The notes beneath the pieces were generated by a model. It did no database searches, had not been told where the DNA came from, and saw only the letters and a list, made by a program, of their open reading frames with translations. Positions 1 through 6,873 of a DNA stretch of 14,482 bases are shown here, in pieces (within the stretch, counting starts at the first letter, position 1; the number at the start of each line of letters is the position of its first letter). This stretch comes from a bacterium (GTDB lineage Bacteria; Vulcanimicrobiota; Vulcanimicrobiia; Vulcanimicrobiales; SCRA01), in NCBI GenBank assembly GCA_028869325.1, contig JAGWST010000124.1, forward strand, positions 1 through 14,482, in the 5' to 3' direction. Made by a program: the position numbers and the translations under genes.

Positions 1-542
1 ACGACGGCGCCTCTGAGGTCGATGCCGGCATGCCGGAGATAGCCGTAGTCGTCCGGCCGGCCATAGTTTGCGTAGATCAGGGGTGCGCGCACGTTGCCGT
101 CGGGGCTGCCGTAGTCGAAGGGAACCCCGGCGTCCGCGCCGGCGGCCGGCGGGCCGCCAGGACCGGTGGACTCGTGGAGGTCGAAGCGCTCCCTCTTCGG
201 CGCGAGAAGCTCCAGCTCCAGGCGCTTGGGGCGCTCGAGCGGGGCCATGAACGGCGCCAGGTGCGCCTGCCAACCGAGGGCGGTCAGCCGTTCGAGCATC
301 CAATTCGCGCTCTCACCGTCGCCCCAGGAGCCGTCGTAGCGCGAATACGCGGTCAAGGCCCGGAGCGAGGCGGCGGCGCCCTGGGCGCTGGGCAGTGCCG
401 CGAACCTCTGCTCCAACGCCAGCTCGCGAGCCGTGCCGGCCTGATCGAAACCATAGAACGCGCGGCCTGGAGCGGCCGCATAGGCCGCAACCGCGATCGC
501 CAGAGAGAGCAGGGCGATCGCGATGCCGAAGAGGGGGCGCAT
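1..542 (-). CDS. M28-family (glutamate carboxypeptidase II-like) zinc peptidase, N-terminal part, runs off left edge
   Basis: Reading the minus strand from ATG at 542 gives 180 uninterrupted residues to the window edge. They start with an export signal (MRPLFGIAIALLSLAIAVAA then AYA). The following segment holds the N-terminal helices (GFDQAGTARELALEQRF, a mutated SAHPHHVGS-like stretch at SRYDGSWGDGESANWML). Near the edge comes the start of a PA (protease-associated) domain, IYANYGRPDDYGYLRHAGID followed by LRGAVV. That string is typical of glutamate carboxypeptidase II-like M28 exopeptidases (usual form: VNYG-P-DF--L---G-DVKGKIV). The zinc ligands lie beyond the window, so catalysis cannot be checked. 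An SD (GGAGGAG on the minus strand, 544-550) lies just before the ATG. Family members remove C-terminal acidic residues from peptides outside the cytoplasm. The opposite strand is also open here, which can hide this gene. Confidence 0.82.
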   Translation of the reverse strand, partial: MRPLFGIAIALLSLAIAVAAYAAAPGRAFYGFDQAGTARELALEQRFAALPSAQGAAASLRALTAYSRYDGSWGDGESANWMLERLTALGWQAHLAPFMAPLERPKRLELELLAPKRERFDLHESTGPGGPPAAGADAGVPFDYGSPDGNVRAPLIYANYGRPDDYGYLRHAGIDLRGAV

Positions 543-614
543 GCTCCTCCCATCCTGGGCGAAAGGGTGACTATTTCGGTTTTCGACCAACGGCTCGCAG
601 ACTTAGAGGCCCTG

Positions 615-1334
615 GTGCCTGTTTGGTCGGCTCATTTCGCCCAGCCGCTCCTGGCGGCGTTCCGGCGTGATCGAGTCACCGGACGCGTCGGGGCTGGGGC
701 CCGGGTCCTGGACGCCGGGTGCGGCGTGGGCTATCCGGCTGCCGAGCTGGCCGCCCGCTATCCCGATTTGCGCCTGGAAGCGCTGGAGCTTTGGCCGCCG
801 GCCTTGGCTCGGGCTCGGGCGCGGGGCCTGAACGCGCGGCGAGGCGATCTGTTGGGCTGGCAGGCGCCGCCCTACGATGCGGTGGTCGCCAACGTCTGCA
901 TCAACACCATCGACGATCGCACGGCGGCCGCCGCCGCTCTGGCGCGCCTGCTGCGCGGCGGAGGTCGCCTTTACGTCACCACGACGCTGCGCGGCACGCT
1001 GCGCGCGCTCGATCGCGCGGCGGAGCGCATCTGCCGCGTGCGCGGCGTGGTCGAGCGCATGCAGGAGCACCGCTTCACCGCCTTCGCATTGCGCCAAGCC
1101 TTCTCCGGCGGAGCGTTCGGCGAGTTGGCGATCGAGATCGGGCGCTTCGCGCTGCGCTACGAGAGCGGCACCGCGATGACGCAGAGTCCGCCGATCCGCA
1201 TCGCCTACGAACCGCGCTATCGGCGGCTGCTCGGCGACGACGGTTGGACCCGGCTCGTCGACGTCTTGGATCGTGAGGGCGGGATCACGCTGGAGGTTCC
1301 GTTCGCCTTGTTGACGGCGACACGTCTCGCGTGA
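615..1334 (+). CDS. Class I SAM-dependent methyltransferase
   Basis: Predicted 239-residue methyltransferase of the Rossmann (class I) type; substrate unknown. Motif I, the SAM-binding glycine loop, is VLDAGCGVGY at about residues 31-40. The acidic end of strand 2 is LEALELW (Glu58), and motif IV is YDAVVANVCINTIDD, followed by LARLLRGGGRLYVTTTL (strand 5). The start is uncertain. GTG at 615 has an SD-like AGAGG five bases upstream. An in-frame GTG at 567 would add 16 residues but has no proper SD, and 567-614 uses atypical codons such as TTA. The reading frame stays open back to position 30, but that part is antisense to the peptidase gene and should not be counted. Starting at 615 leaves 72 bases between the divergent starts. 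The stop TGA (1332-1334) overlaps an in-frame GTG of the next gene's reading frame. Confidence 0.8.
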   Translation: MPVWSAHFAQPLLAAFRRDRVTGRVGAGARVLDAGCGVGYPAAELAARYPDLRLEALELWPPALARARARGLNARRGDLLGWQAPPYDAVVANVCINTIDDRTAAAAALARLLRGGGRLYVTTTLRGTLRALDRAAERICRVRGVVERMQEHRFTAFALRQAFSGGAFGELAIEIGRFALRYESGTAMTQSPPIRIAYEPRYRRLLGDDGWTRLVDVLDREGGITLEVPFALLTATRLA

Positions 1335-1341
1335 CGATAAC
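1311..1341 (+). promoter_or_regulatory. Possible sigma70-like promoter for the MFS transporter
   Basis: TTGACG at 1311-1316 matches a -35 box in 5 of 6 positions, and GATAAC at 1336-1341 matches a -10 box in 4 of 6. The spacer is 19 bases, longer than the preferred 17. It would start a transcript near 1348, compatible with translation from ATG 1388. In a lineage with unknown promoter rules this is only a candidate. Confidence 0.2.
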
Positions 1342-1387
1342 AGGCGCAAAGGGACCGGCGACACGGGCGAGGCATAGCAACGGTAAC

Positions 1388-2623
1388 ATGGCGCGCGCAA
1401 CGGCGGCATCGGCGGCACACGAGGGCAGTTGGAGTCTGCGGTCGATCGGCGTCATCGCCTTTGGCCACGGCGCAAGCGACTTCTACAGCGGCATGGTGCC
1501 GCTCTTGATCTTCTTCCTGGTGATCAAGCAGCAGCATCTCTCGCCGTTTCTGCAAGGCCTGGCGGGCTTCGCCTGGTATCTCACCTCTTCGATCGTTCAA
1601 CCACTGTTCGGCTGGTACTCCGATACGCGCGGGCGCTGGTGGTTTCTCCCGATCGGCGTCTTGCTCACCGTCGTCGCCGTCGGCGCGATCGGCTTCACCC
1701 ACAGCTACGGCTCGCTCTTGTTCTTGTTGTGCATCGGCGGCTTGGGCTCGGCCATCATGCACCCCGAGGCGGGGAAGTACGCGGCGCAGGTAGGATCGCG
1801 CCGCCACGGAAGCGCGATCTCCATCTTCCAGATCGGCGGGCAGATCGGCTACGGGATCGGGCCGGTGGTGGTCGCCGCGCTGCTGGCGCGCTTCGGCGGT
1901 CCGGCCACCGCCTTGGCGGCGATCCCCGGCATGCTGGCCGTCGCGGCGCTCTTTTGGACGATGCCGCACGTCGACGAGCGCGCGCGCGAGGACGTGCGCA
2001 GACGCGAGGGCCGCGGCGGAGCGGCGGGCACGAACGGAAGTACCTTCGACGTCGCGCTGCTGGTCGGCAGCACGGGGCTGCGCTATCTCACGACGGCCGC
2101 CTTCATGACGTATCTGCCCAACGTACTGATCGGCCGCGGCGAGACGCTGCTCGTGGCCGGCCAGGTGGTGACGGCCTTCCTCTTGATCAGCAACGTCGGA
2201 CTCTTCGGTGGGGGCGTGCTGGGTGACCGCCTTGGTCACCGTGCCGTTTCGTTCGTGAGCTTGACGCTGGCCGTACCGGCGCTGGTGGGCTTCTTCGCCC
2301 TGCCACCCACGCTCGGATTGTTGAGTCTTCTGGTGGGTGGCGTCTTGTTGGCGGTGCAGAACGCGCCGGGCGTCGCGCTGACGCAGGCGTTGATGCCGCG
2401 CAACTTGGGCATGGCGCTCGGTCTGATGAATGGCGTGGCCTTCGGCGTCGGGTCGGCGCTGGTGGCCCTGCTAGGCATGCAGGTGGCACGAATCGGGCCG
2501 GCCGGCACGCTCTACGGCGTTGCGTTCGTGCCCTTCGTCGCCGCCGCGTGTTTCGGTATGGTCGGGCGGCGTCGTCCAGCCGGCCCAAGCACGCCGGCGC
2601 GCCCGGCGAAGGCATCCACGTAG
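1388..2623 (+). CDS. MFS transporter, fosmidomycin-resistance (Fsr) type
   Basis: Inner-membrane efflux carrier of the major facilitator superfamily, about 411 residues with roughly 12 hydrophobic segments. Family signs: FGHGASDFYSGMVPLL in the first helix, QPLFGWYSDTRGRWW after helix 2 (the MFS loop 2-3 signature), MHPEAGKYAA at about 124-133 (the Fsr-type HPE motif), and SIFQIGGQIGYGIGP. A charged cytoplasmic loop (RAREDVRRREGRGG) separates the two six-helix halves. In E. coli, Fsr exports fosmidomycin; the substrate here is unknown. I chose ATG 1388, because the 19 residues from an alternative GTG at 1331, which overlaps the methyltransferase stop, look like spacer. Neither start has a good SD: GAGG at 1369-1372 is too far from 1388. 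It may be co-transcribed with the methyltransferase. Confidence 0.88.
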   Translation: MARATAASAAHEGSWSLRSIGVIAFGHGASDFYSGMVPLLIFFLVIKQQHLSPFLQGLAGFAWYLTSSIVQPLFGWYSDTRGRWWFLPIGVLLTVVAVGAIGFTHSYGSLLFLLCIGGLGSAIMHPEAGKYAAQVGSRRHGSAISIFQIGGQIGYGIGPVVVAALLARFGGPATALAAIPGMLAVAALFWTMPHVDERAREDVRRREGRGGAAGTNGSTFDVALLVGSTGLRYLTTAAFMTYLPNVLIGRGETLLVAGQVVTAFLLISNVGLFGGGVLGDRLGHRAVSFVSLTLAVPALVGFFALPPTLGLLSLLVGGVLLAVQNAPGVALTQALMPRNLGMALGLMNGVAFGVGSALVALLGMQVARIGPAGTLYGVAFVPFVAAACFGMVGRRRPAGPSTPARPAKAST

Positions 2624-2662
2624 GGAGGGCCTGCTCACCGACGGCGCGAAGCGCGCCGGGCG

Positions 2663-2797
2663 ATGGAGCATCAGCATACGGCGGCGCATGCCGCGCACGA
2701 CACGGAGAGCTATCCCAATCACACGGTGAAGATCTACATCGGCATCATCCTCGTGATGACGGCGCTGGCGATCATCATCTCGCTGTTGCCGAGCTGA
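2663..2797 (+). CDS. 44-residue single-span membrane protein, resembles N-terminus of cytochrome c oxidase subunit IV
   Basis: A short open frame from ATG 2663 to TGA 2795 encodes a His-rich N-terminus (His3, 5, 9, 12, 20) and one hydrophobic helix at about residues 24-42 (IYIGIILVMTALAIIISLL). The NHTVKIYIGIILVMTALAI stretch resembles the beginning of bacterial COX4 (pfam03626) proteins, which usually have three helices and about 90-110 residues. Here the protein stops after the first helix. It may be a genuine mini-subunit or a truncated remnant. No other oxidase gene is in the window. No clear SD precedes it, and a small GC hairpin (GGCGC/GCGCC, 2643-2657) sits five bases upstream. The coherent amphiphilic layout and the fit of the frame to the gap argue for a real gene. 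Confidence 0.55.
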   Translation: MEHQHTAAHAAHDTESYPNHTVKIYIGIILVMTALAIIISLLPS

Positions 2798-2809
2798 CCT
2801 CTGCGTCAG
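2794..2809. terminator. Small inverted repeat at the convergent gene ends
   Basis: CTGAC-ctctgc-GTCAG is a perfect 5-bp stem with a 6-base loop. It contains the stop codons of both converging genes (TGA of the 44-residue protein, TGA of glcE). There is no long T-run, so a bidirectional terminator is only possible. Confidence 0.2.
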
Positions 2810-4119
2810 ATCTTTCCGACGTATCGGCCCGGATTGAGCGCGCCTGCGGGATCGTAGGCGCGTTTGATTTCGCGCATGCGAGCGAGCGCGCTCGGCTCGC
2901 CGCCCCAGACCGGGAGCTCGCGGCGCAGCGCCTCAGGGGCATGCAGGATGCGCGCGTCGGTGGCTACCTCGCGCAGCGCGGCGTCCCAGGCGGGGAGCGC
3001 CGATCGCAGCGCATGGCTCGATGCACCGGTGCAGCGTGCCAGGAGCGTGCCCTCTAGGAGATCGACGGCCCAGTCGCTCGCCAGGCCCTCGCGATGCGCG
3101 AGCGCCTCCAGGCGCGCGGCAAGCTCGCTCGGCTCGCCGTCGTCGATGCGCACGCGGTAGGCGGCGGACCGGCCGCCGATCTCGGCGCGCCAGAGATCGT
3201 TGAGCCGCGCCAGAGCGGCGTCGGCGCGCGGACCGTCGGCCACCGTCGCGCTAGGAATACCGGCGGCGCCGAGCGCGCTGCGCAGCTCGCGTGTGGCGCG
3301 GTCGATCTCCCCCAGCGCGCCCTCCAGCGCGATGGCGATGCGCCCGCCGTCGCCTTGCTCCTCCGCGAGCACGTCGGACCATCCGCAGGAGACGACCGCC
3401 GCGCTGGGACGCAGGACCAGAGCATCGAGCCTGCTCAGAAACGCCGGCAGCGTGCCCTCGGGCAACGGTGCGCAGACGCAGCGGCGCGCGGGCGCCAGCG
3501 GGAAGACCTTGAAATTGGCGCGCAGGATGATGCCCAGCGTGCCCAGCGCGCCGGCATGCAGCTTTCCCAGATCGTAGCCGGTGACGTTCTTCACGACCAT
3601 GCCGCCGGAGAAGCTGCGCGAGCCATCCGCCAGGGCGACGTGCAGGCCGATCAGCAGATCGCGCGGGCGGCTGTAGAGCGCCGTGCGCCAGCCGCTATGG
3701 CCGGTGGCCAAGAGGCCGCCGATCGTGCTGCGTGCCGGAAGCGGCGCGTCGACGGGAAGATGCTGACCCGAGCGTGCCAGCGCCTCGCTCAGCTCGGCGA
3801 GCGTCGTTCCCGCCTCGACGGAGAGCGTGAGGTCGCGCGGGTCGTAGGCGTGGATGCCGCGCAAGTGCTCCAGCGAGAGTACCACGTCGATCCGGTTCGG
3901 CGGATGGCCGAGCGCCTGCGCCGTTCCGCCGCCGTAAGGCACCACGGCGAGGCCGGCGGCGGCGCCTGCGCGCAGAGCCGCCGCCGCGGCCTCGTGCGTT
4001 CGCGGGCGGATGGCGGCGCGCGCGCGCTGCTCGCCGATGCGATAGGCTCCGGCACGGTCGCCGTCGAGGACCTCGAGATCCGCGATCTCGCGCAGCGCGC
4101 CGAGCGCGTCAGTCAGCAT
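2806..4119 (-). CDS. glcE: Glycolate oxidase subunit GlcE-like FAD-binding protein
   Basis: Predicted 437-residue flavoprotein of the FAD-binding PCMH (FAD_binding_4) type. The FAD-binding loop is VVPYGGGTAQALG (59-71). The second FAD segment runs from VEAGTTLAELSEAL (101-114) to RSTIGGLLATGHSG (130-143). The GlcE hallmark VVKNVTGYDLGKLHAGALGT is at 175-194. The C-terminus YDPAGALNPGRYVGKI (422-437) is the usual end of the GlcD/GlcE family. E. coli GlcE is shorter (about 350 residues). In glycolate oxidase, GlcD, GlcE and the iron-sulfur protein GlcF together oxidise glycolate to glyoxylate at the membrane and pass electrons to quinone. It follows glcD by 19 bases with no evident SD, so it is probably co-transcribed. 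The partner GlcF is not present between or beside them. Confidence 0.9.
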   Translation of the reverse strand: MLTDALGALREIADLEVLDGDRAGAYRIGEQRARAAIRPRTHEAAAAALRAGAAAGLAVVPYGGGTAQALGHPPNRIDVVLSLEHLRGIHAYDPRDLTLSVEAGTTLAELSEALARSGQHLPVDAPLPARSTIGGLLATGHSGWRTALYSRPRDLLIGLHVALADGSRSFSGGMVVKNVTGYDLGKLHAGALGTLGIILRANFKVFPLAPARRCVCAPLPEGTLPAFLSRLDALVLRPSAAVVSCGWSDVLAEEQGDGGRIAIALEGALGEIDRATRELRSALGAAGIPSATVADGPRADAALARLNDLWRAEIGGRSAAYRVRIDDGEPSELAARLEALAHREGLASDWAVDLLEGTLLARCTGASSHALRSALPAWDAALREVATDARILHAPEALRRELPVWGGEPSALARMREIKRAYDPAGALNPGRYVGKI

Positions 4120-4138
4120 GAGCGGAGCGTAGCGCGGC

Positions 4139-5557
4139 TCACGGGGTGCCGCCGGTGCGCGCGAGAGATGGCTGGACCTCGTGACACGAGGCGCCGCTCG
4201 GGAAGATCTTGCCGGGATTGAAGAGCTGCCGCGGATCGAAGGTGTCGCGCAGCTTCACCATCGCGGCCAGATCGCTGGCGGAGAAGACCAGCGGCAACGC
4301 CTCGCGCTTCTCGTAGCCGATGCCGTGCTCCCCGGAGATCGTCCCACCAAGGCCGATGCACTGCTTGAGGATCTCCGTGCCCGCCCGTACGACGGCCTCG
4401 ACCGACCGCGGATCGCGGCGATCGAAGAGCAGCAAGGGGTGCAGGTTGCCGTCGCCCGCATGGAAGACGTTGGCGACGATCAGTCCGTGCTCCGCCGCGA
4501 TAGCCTCGACGGCGCGCAACGCCTCCGGCAGGCGCGTGCGCGGCACGGTGGCGTCTTGAATGTAGTAGTTCGGTGCAAGGCGGCCGATCGCGCCGGCAGC
4601 CCCTTTGCGCGCTGCCCAGAGCGCGTCGCGCTCCGCCTGCGTGCGCGCCGCGCGCCACGTCAGCGCACCGGCATCCTTGGCGATGCGCGCGATGGCACGC
4701 TCGGCGTCGTCTGTGCCCTCGCGCGAGCCGGCGACCTCCACCAATAGCACGGCCGCCGCATCCTGCGGATAGCCCGCATGAAAGGCCTCTTCCACGGCCC
4801 GGATCATCACGCGATCCATCATCTCCAGCGCCGTAGGCAGCAGCCCGTGGCCGATGATCTCGCTCACGCTCTCGGAGGCGGCCTCGACGGAGTCGTAGAC
4901 GGCTAGAAAGACGCGCGTCTCCTCGGGCAGCCGGCGCAGCTTGACCTCGATCTCCGTGACGACGGCCAGCGTCCCTTCGCTGCCGACGATCACGCCCGTG
5001 AGATCGTAGCCCGGCGCATCTTGATGGCAGCGCAGCACCTCGCCCTCGTTGGTGACGAACTCCAGTCCCAACACGTTGTTGGTGGTTACGCCGTAAGAGA
5101 GGCAGTGCGGTCCGCCGGCGTTGGTGCCGACGTTGCCTCCGATGGAGGATATCTTCTGGCTGGAGGGGTCGGGAGCGTAGAAGAGCCCAAGCGCCTTGGT
5201 CTGCTCCGAGAGCCGCGCGTTGAGCAGACCCGGCTGCACGCGGGCGCGCCGGCGCCGGGTGTCGATCGCCAGGACGCGGTTCATGCGCGCAAACGAGATC
5301 ACGACCCCGCCGTGCTGTGGAACGGCCGCGCCGCAGAGTCCCGTGCCGGAGCCGCGCGCTACGATCGGCTCGCCATGCTCGCGGCAGATGCCGATCGCGC
5401 GGGCGACGTCCTTCGTATCGTTGGGCAGGATCGCGGCGGCGGGAAGCGCGTCGCCCGAGCGATAGCCGTCGTAGGCGTAGACGCGCACGTCTTCCGGCTG
5501 GTGGCGGACGGCGTCGGGCCCGAGGGCATCGATCAGCGCCGCGACGATCTCACGCAT
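4139..5557 (-). CDS. glcD: Glycolate oxidase subunit GlcD-like FAD-linked oxidase
   Basis: Predicted 472-residue FAD-linked 2-hydroxyacid dehydrogenase (GlcD/D-lactate dehydrogenase/VAO family), the catalytic flavoprotein that oxidises glycolate or a related 2-hydroxyacid. FAD-binding segments: ARGSGTGLCGAAVP (67-80), DPSSQKISSIGGNVGTNAGG (130-149) with HCLSYGVTTNNVLGLEFVT, and GVIVGSEGTLAVVTEIEVKL (188-207). The C-terminal FAD-oxidase domain has NVFHAGDGNLHPLLLFD and ISGEHGIGYEKRE, with conserved metal/substrate histidines, and ends FDPRQLFNPGKIFPSG. Length is near that of E. coli GlcD (499). The ATG at 5557 is preceded by GAGGAG ten bases upstream. It is first of a two-gene unit with glcE and divergent from the cupredoxin. 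D-lactate or another 2-hydroxyacid remains possible as substrate. Confidence 0.92.
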   Translation of the reverse strand: MREIVAALIDALGPDAVRHQPEDVRVYAYDGYRSGDALPAAAILPNDTKDVARAIGICREHGEPIVARGSGTGLCGAAVPQHGGVVISFARMNRVLAIDTRRRRARVQPGLLNARLSEQTKALGLFYAPDPSSQKISSIGGNVGTNAGGPHCLSYGVTTNNVLGLEFVTNEGEVLRCHQDAPGYDLTGVIVGSEGTLAVVTEIEVKLRRLPEETRVFLAVYDSVEAASESVSEIIGHGLLPTALEMMDRVMIRAVEEAFHAGYPQDAAAVLLVEVAGSREGTDDAERAIARIAKDAGALTWRAARTQAERDALWAARKGAAGAIGRLAPNYYIQDATVPRTRLPEALRAVEAIAAEHGLIVANVFHAGDGNLHPLLLFDRRDPRSVEAVVRAGTEILKQCIGLGGTISGEHGIGYEKREALPLVFSASDLAAMVKLRDTFDPRQLFNPGKIFPSGASCHEVQPSLARTGGTP

Positions 5558-5590
5558 CTCCTACTTGCTCCTCTACGCCTCGCGGCATTT

Positions 5591-5637
5591 GGCGGCGGGG
5601 CCGCCGCCCCCTCCGGGGGATCCAACCGGCGCGCCGG
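5591..5637. repeat. Cluster of three GC-rich inverted repeats in the glcD/cupredoxin intergenic gap
   Basis: Within the 95-base divergent gap (5558-5652) three palindromic elements follow one another. GGCGGC/GCCGCC is at 5591-5608 (6-7 bp stem). CCCCC-tcc-GGGGG is at 5607-5619. The perfect 12-bp palindrome CCGGCGCGCCGG is at 5626-5637. The 12-bp palindrome could be an operator; the other two could form structures in either transcript. No classical -10/-35 boxes are evident in the gap. Confidence 0.5.
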
Positions 5638-5652
5638 CGGCGTCTCCACAAC

Positions 5653-5988
5653 ATGAAGCGCATCATCGCAGCGGCCATGGGGCTGGCGCTCGCCACCGGC
5701 GGCGTCGCCTTGGCCCAGAGCGGCGTACCCAACGCCTCCGTCGCCATCGCCTCCTACACGTTCGCGCCGCCCACGTTGACCGTGCCCGCCGGTACGACCG
5801 TCCGCTTCCGCAACGACGACCCGGACCCGCACACCGTCACGGCGGACGACGGCTCATGGGACTCCGGCGGCCTGGAGGCCGGCAACACGTTCCAACACAC
5901 CTTCGCCAAGCCCGGGACCTATACGTACGCTTGCGCGCTCCATCCGTGGATGCGCGGTACCGTGGTCGTCACCGGGCGCCGATCGTAA
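5653..5988 (+). CDS. Secreted cupredoxin (amicyanin/plastocyanin-like blue copper protein)
   Basis: A 111-residue exported electron-transfer protein. A signal peptide, MKRIIAAAMGLALATGG followed by VALAQS, is probably cleaved near residue 22. The mature part is a small cupredoxin fold. FAPPTLTVPAGTTVRFRND leads to the first copper ligand His60 (PHTVTADDGSWDSGG). The C-terminal ligand loop is YTYACALHPWMRGTVVV with Cys94, His97 and Met100, so the full type 1 copper set (His, Cys, His, Met) is present. The short Cys-x2-His-x2-Met loop matches amicyanin-like proteins. No SD precedes the ATG, so the transcript may be leaderless or start very close. The stop TAA overlaps the SD of the phosphoesterase, so the two are likely co-translated. 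It may carry electrons or hold copper in the periplasm or at the cell surface. Confidence 0.92.
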   Translation: MKRIIAAAMGLALATGGVALAQSGVPNASVAIASYTFAPPTLTVPAGTTVRFRNDDPDPHTVTADDGSWDSGGLEAGNTFQHTFAKPGTYTYACALHPWMRGTVVVTGRRS

Positions 5989-5992
5989 GGAG
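5987..5992 (+). promoter_or_regulatory. Ribosome binding site of the metallophosphoesterase
   Basis: AAGGAG lies five bases before ATG 5998 and overlaps the TAA stop of the cupredoxin, which fixes the start and implies coupled translation. Confidence 0.75.
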
Positions 5993-5997
5993 CCGCC

Positions 5998-6873
5998 ATG
6001 GATCGCAAGCAGTTTCTCTCCTGCGCCGGCTGGTTCGGCGTCGGCCTCTCGTGGACGTTGGCAGGCGGCCTGCCGGTACTCGCCCAGGCCAAGCCGGGAT
6101 CGTTCTCGTTCGTGCAGATCAGCGACAGCCATCTGGGATTCACGGGGAGCGCGAACGCCGATGTCGCTGGCACCCTGCGCGCCGCGATCGCGCGCATCAA
6201 CGCCCTGCCGCAGCGCCCCGATTTCATCGTACACACGGGCGACGTAACGCATCTCTCCAAGCCCGAGCAGTTCGCTCTCGCCAAGGAGATCTTGGCGGAG
6301 TCGAGATCCGAGCTGATCGTGCTGCCCGGCGAGCACGACCTCATCGGCGACAAGGGCGCGGCATACTTCGCGGCGTTCGGTCGCAAGGAGAACCCTGAGG
6401 GCTGGTACAGCTTCGATACCGCCGGCGCGCACTTCGTCGCGCTCATCAACGTGCGCGCCTTCGAGGGCATGGGAAAGCTGGGTGAAGACCAGCTCGCGTG
6501 GCTGGAGCGCGATCTGGCGGGCGTGAAGAGTGATACGCCGCTGATTCTCTTCGCCCACGTCCCACTCTACGCGGTCTACCCGCGCTGGGGCTGGTCGACC
6601 GAGGACTCAGCGGCCGCGCTCGCGATGACCAAGCGCTTCGCCTCGGTGACCGTGCTCAACGGGCATATCCACCAAATCCAGCACGCCGTCGAAGGCCGCG
6701 CCCAGTTCTACACAGCGCGCGGCACCGCGTACCCGCTGCCGGCGCCGGGGAGCGCCGATCACCCGGCCCCCGTGACGCTAGCGGCGGATGAGCTCAAGCG
6801 CGCGCTCGGTTATCGTACGGTGGAGATCTTCGCTGCCGGTGATGCTAGAATCGACGATATGCCGCTCGACTGA
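5998..6873 (+). CDS. Exported calcineurin-like metallophosphoesterase
   Basis: A 291-residue two-metal phosphoesterase. The N-terminus MDRKQFLSCAGWFGVG resembles a twin-arginine (Tat) signal but has Arg-Lys instead of Arg-Arg, then a hydrophobic stretch ending LPVLAQA (about 31). Metal-binding motifs in order: ISDSHLG (Asp43, His45), HTGDVTH (Asp82), LPGEHD (Glu112, His113), FAHVPLY (His187) and LNGHIHQ (His223, His225). The third motif is normally GNHD/E, so Glu replaces the metal-bridging Asn. ATG 5998 has an SD (AAGGAG). It lies 9 bases after the cupredoxin, and its end overlaps the sigma factor start by 32 bases, so the four genes 5653-8036 look like one operon. Natural substrate unknown; related proteins act on nucleotides, phospholipids or phosphoesters outside the cytoplasm. 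Confidence 0.9.
   Translation: MDRKQFLSCAGWFGVGLSWTLAGGLPVLAQAKPGSFSFVQISDSHLGFTGSANADVAGTLRAAIARINALPQRPDFIVHTGDVTHLSKPEQFALAKEILAESRSELIVLPGEHDLIGDKGAAYFAAFGRKENPEGWYSFDTAGAHFVALINVRAFEGMGKLGEDQLAWLERDLAGVKSDTPLILFAHVPLYAVYPRWGWSTEDSAAALAMTKRFASVTVLNGHIHQIQHAVEGRAQFYTARGTAYPLPAPGSADHPAPVTLAADELKRALGYRTVEIFAAGDARIDDMPLD

Noticed and set aside
30..566. Plus-strand open frame upstream of the methyltransferase
   Set aside because: Arg/Gly-rich composition with no family motifs, and it is exactly antisense to the M28 peptidase gene.
3094..4221. 375-codon plus-strand open frame opposite glcE
   Set aside because: Low-complexity Arg/Ala-rich product, a shadow caused by high GC codon use; the minus-strand protein has full FAD-oxidase motifs.
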